A stretch of DNA of 64,000 bases from CAYONZ01 sp964405465 (GTDB lineage: Bacteria > Bdellovibrionota > Bdellovibrionia > Bdellovibrionales > JAMPXM01): positions 5,310 through 69,309 of the forward strand of contig CAYONZ010000018.1 in assembly GCA_964405465.1 (NCBI GenBank), in the 5' to 3' direction. A model generated the notes under the pieces. The model had not been told where the DNA came from. It saw only the letters and a list, made by a program, of their open reading frames with translations, and ran no database searches. This document shows positions 62,900 through 64,000 of this stretch, in pieces (position 1 is the first letter of the stretch; every line of letters starts with the position of its first letter). The translations under genes and the position numbers were made by a program.

Positions 62900-64000
62900 C
62901 GTCACCTGCCAACGACCCATCATAATAGGTGTGAAAATTCTTTGGAAAAATACTTGTAAAGCTGTCTGTTTTTGCAGAATAAAGAAGCTCATCAACTGGA
63001 GTCGCTCCCGCAAATTGATTTGGGGCTGCGGTGAACCCGTAGGCGCCAGCGGGATAGAACAGAATCCAATCTCCCACATGGATCTCGCGATCGAGAGGAA
63101 CTTCTTCGACAAAGTTATAAATCCTGCGACCCATCGAACTAAATACTTGCCCCAAATGGGCTGAACCACCTCTAACCTCTTGATTCGAAACCACAGAAGC
63201 TTCTGGTGCCACTGAGGTTGCTCGCTCCATAGACAAAACAGACGCCGAAACATTCTCCGCGGTTTCACTCTCTGGTCCTTGCAGAGTTAAGATGTCCAAA
63301 TGTGAGTATCCCAAGATGGGAGAATTCAACCCTCCGCCAATGTGTTGCACTCCTCCGTCAATAAATATATTCTGTTTATTCGCGCCACTTGAATTTTTTG
63401 TCACGCCAGACGTCACGTTTGCTGACTCACGATACACCTCAGAAACTCTCGCACCATAAATACCAAATGGAGCAATCAAAACTCGACCAGCCTCGAGATG
63501 CACAGGAAAATCCACCATATTTTTCTGATCCCAAATTTTCTCACCGAAGTCTGCTGGTAGGCCAGCGCCAAAATAGATTTGAAAATCAGCGGCAAAAACC
63601 TTTGCGTATCTTTCTCGCCACAAGCGAATGTCAGCAAAGACCGCCGCCGCAGACTCAGTAGAAAATGACTCTCGCCCTAAATAAAGATGAAACCCTTGAA
63701 AACTCTGCGGCGGAGCCTGCTGCAAAAGTGATTCAATTTCATCATAAGATAGGCCCAGTTTGCTACTTTCAGCTTTTTTTAGCGCCACTCGAAGTGTAAA
63801 AAGAGTGGTCGTGCGCTGATGTTTCTGAAAGTTTTGTACATACTCCCACTCTTCCAAGGAGTCTAAGTGCAACGCACGAATATTTCTTTGCAGTGCAAGA
63901 TCGAGCGCTTGGTCGGTTTTTCCAGGCCCAGAAAAGGTGATTTTTTGAGGAGAAACACCAAGATCTAACAAACTTTTGAGTTCGAGATAGCTTGAAACAT
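62886..64000 (-). CDS. PLP-decarboxylase-fold protein, partial (paralogue 3)
   Basis: The frame is open from the right edge of the window to the stop at 62886, so the 5' end is missing. The visible part is the decarboxylase fold: FSGPGKTDQALDLAL, FGIYGARVSEVYRES, IFIDGGVQHIGGGLNSP, FSSMGRRIYNFVEEVPL and GDWILFYPAGAYGFTAAP. The conserved Cys of G-x-x-C is absent (SSMGRR). A lysine-bearing barrel start, if present, lies beyond 64000. A 55-residue Ser/Ala-rich insert precedes the last strand block. First seen gene of an operon of at least six genes on this strand. Confidence 0.75.
   Translation of the reverse strand, partial: VSSYLELKSLLDLGVSPQKITFSGPGKTDQALDLALQRNIRALHLDSLEEWEYVQNFQKHQRTTTLFTLRVALKKAESSKLGLSYDEIESLLQQAPPQSFQGFHLYLGRESFSTESAAAVFADIRLWRERYAKVFAADFQIYFGAGLPADFGEKIWDQKNMVDFPVHLEAGRVLIAPFGIYGARVSEVYRESANVTSGVTKNSSGANKQNIFIDGGVQHIGGGLNSPILGYSHLDILTLQGPESETAENVSASVLSMERATSVAPEASVVSNQEVRGGSAHLGQVFSSMGRRIYNFVEEVPLDREIHVGDWILFYPAGAYGFTAAPNQFAGATPVDELLYSAKTDSFTSIFPKNFHTYYDGSLAGDDGQI

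Noticed and set aside
62900..63268. N-terminal extension of the GNAT gene
   Set aside because: It overlaps the decarboxylase-fold gene by over 370 bases; ATG 62899 with its own ribosome-binding site gives the natural 14-base overlap.
1..64000. CRISPR array, insertion sequence or prophage
   Set aside because: No regularly spaced identical repeats, transposase, integrase or phage structural genes were seen; the repeats present are short and local.

Overview
The window reads as one chromosomal segment of a Gram-negative bacterium, most likely a Bdellovibrionota/Oligoflexia-type organism or a close relative. Pointers are the many small lipoproteins with Asn-Cys lipoboxes (FQNC, YNNC), a large chemotaxis operon with two CheA proteins, tight ATGA-coupled operons and AT-leaning base composition. 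The taxonomic call is inference; there is no rRNA or tRNA gene here to anchor it. No insertion sequence, prophage, integrase or CRISPR array was seen.

Layout. 1-4 kb is a decaying accessory strip: two GNAT acetyltransferase remnants, a DUF3828-like gene and a second, broken copy of its 3' end, around an intact divergent AraC/GyrI-type regulator and quinone-oxidoreductase pair. 4-10 kb holds lipoproteins, a DUF1653-GNAT fusion, an MgtC/DUF4010 membrane protein, a PAS histidine kinase with a stray ATPase-domain fragment behind it, and rsmG. 10.7-16 kb has a caspase-like membrane protein and an oxidative-stress module: ahpC-ahpF (minus) divergent from oxyR (plus), with a clear OxyR-type dyad over a possibly leaderless oxyR promoter. 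15.9-19 kb is a PepSY protein / YbdK-like carboxylate-amine ligase / MurF-like ligase operon.

21.4-33 kb is one chemotaxis operon (minus strand, read from 33 kb down): receiver, CheA, CheR, receiver, CheA, Hpt-CheW fusion, CheD-CheB fusion, CheB, CheW, MCP. The CheB half of the fusion has lost its catalytic Ser and His while the CheD half keeps its residues.

34.6-42.4 kb is a compact minus-strand operon: MFS transporter, GNAT, LuxE-type acyl-protein synthetase, a LuxC-PaaK fusion and a second PaaK-like ligase. It has the chemistry for acid activation and reduction to an aldehyde but no luciferase genes nearby, so it looks like a small-molecule or lipid pathway. 42.5-57.9 kb is mainly envelope and housekeeping: haem-motif lipoproteins, ClsB-like cardiolipin synthase with a YbhP-like partner, an AAA ATPase, an LCAT-like hydrolase, a nucleoside phosphorylase, a MerC-like protein, Rsm22 behind a strong leader terminator, and two paralogous multi-spanning proteins with faint MBOAT resemblance.

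57.99-64.0 kb (running off the right edge) is the best candidate for an undescribed system: three paralogues with the fold of PLP-dependent diaminopimelate/ornithine-type decarboxylases, a stand-alone carrier protein, an ATP-grasp ligase and a GNAT protein, all overlapping or abutting. The two paralogues whose N-terminus is visible have replaced the PLP-binding lysine (by His and by Ala), and two of the three lack the usual cysteine, so they may act as carrier-protein-dependent binding or scaffold proteins rather than ordinary decarboxylases.
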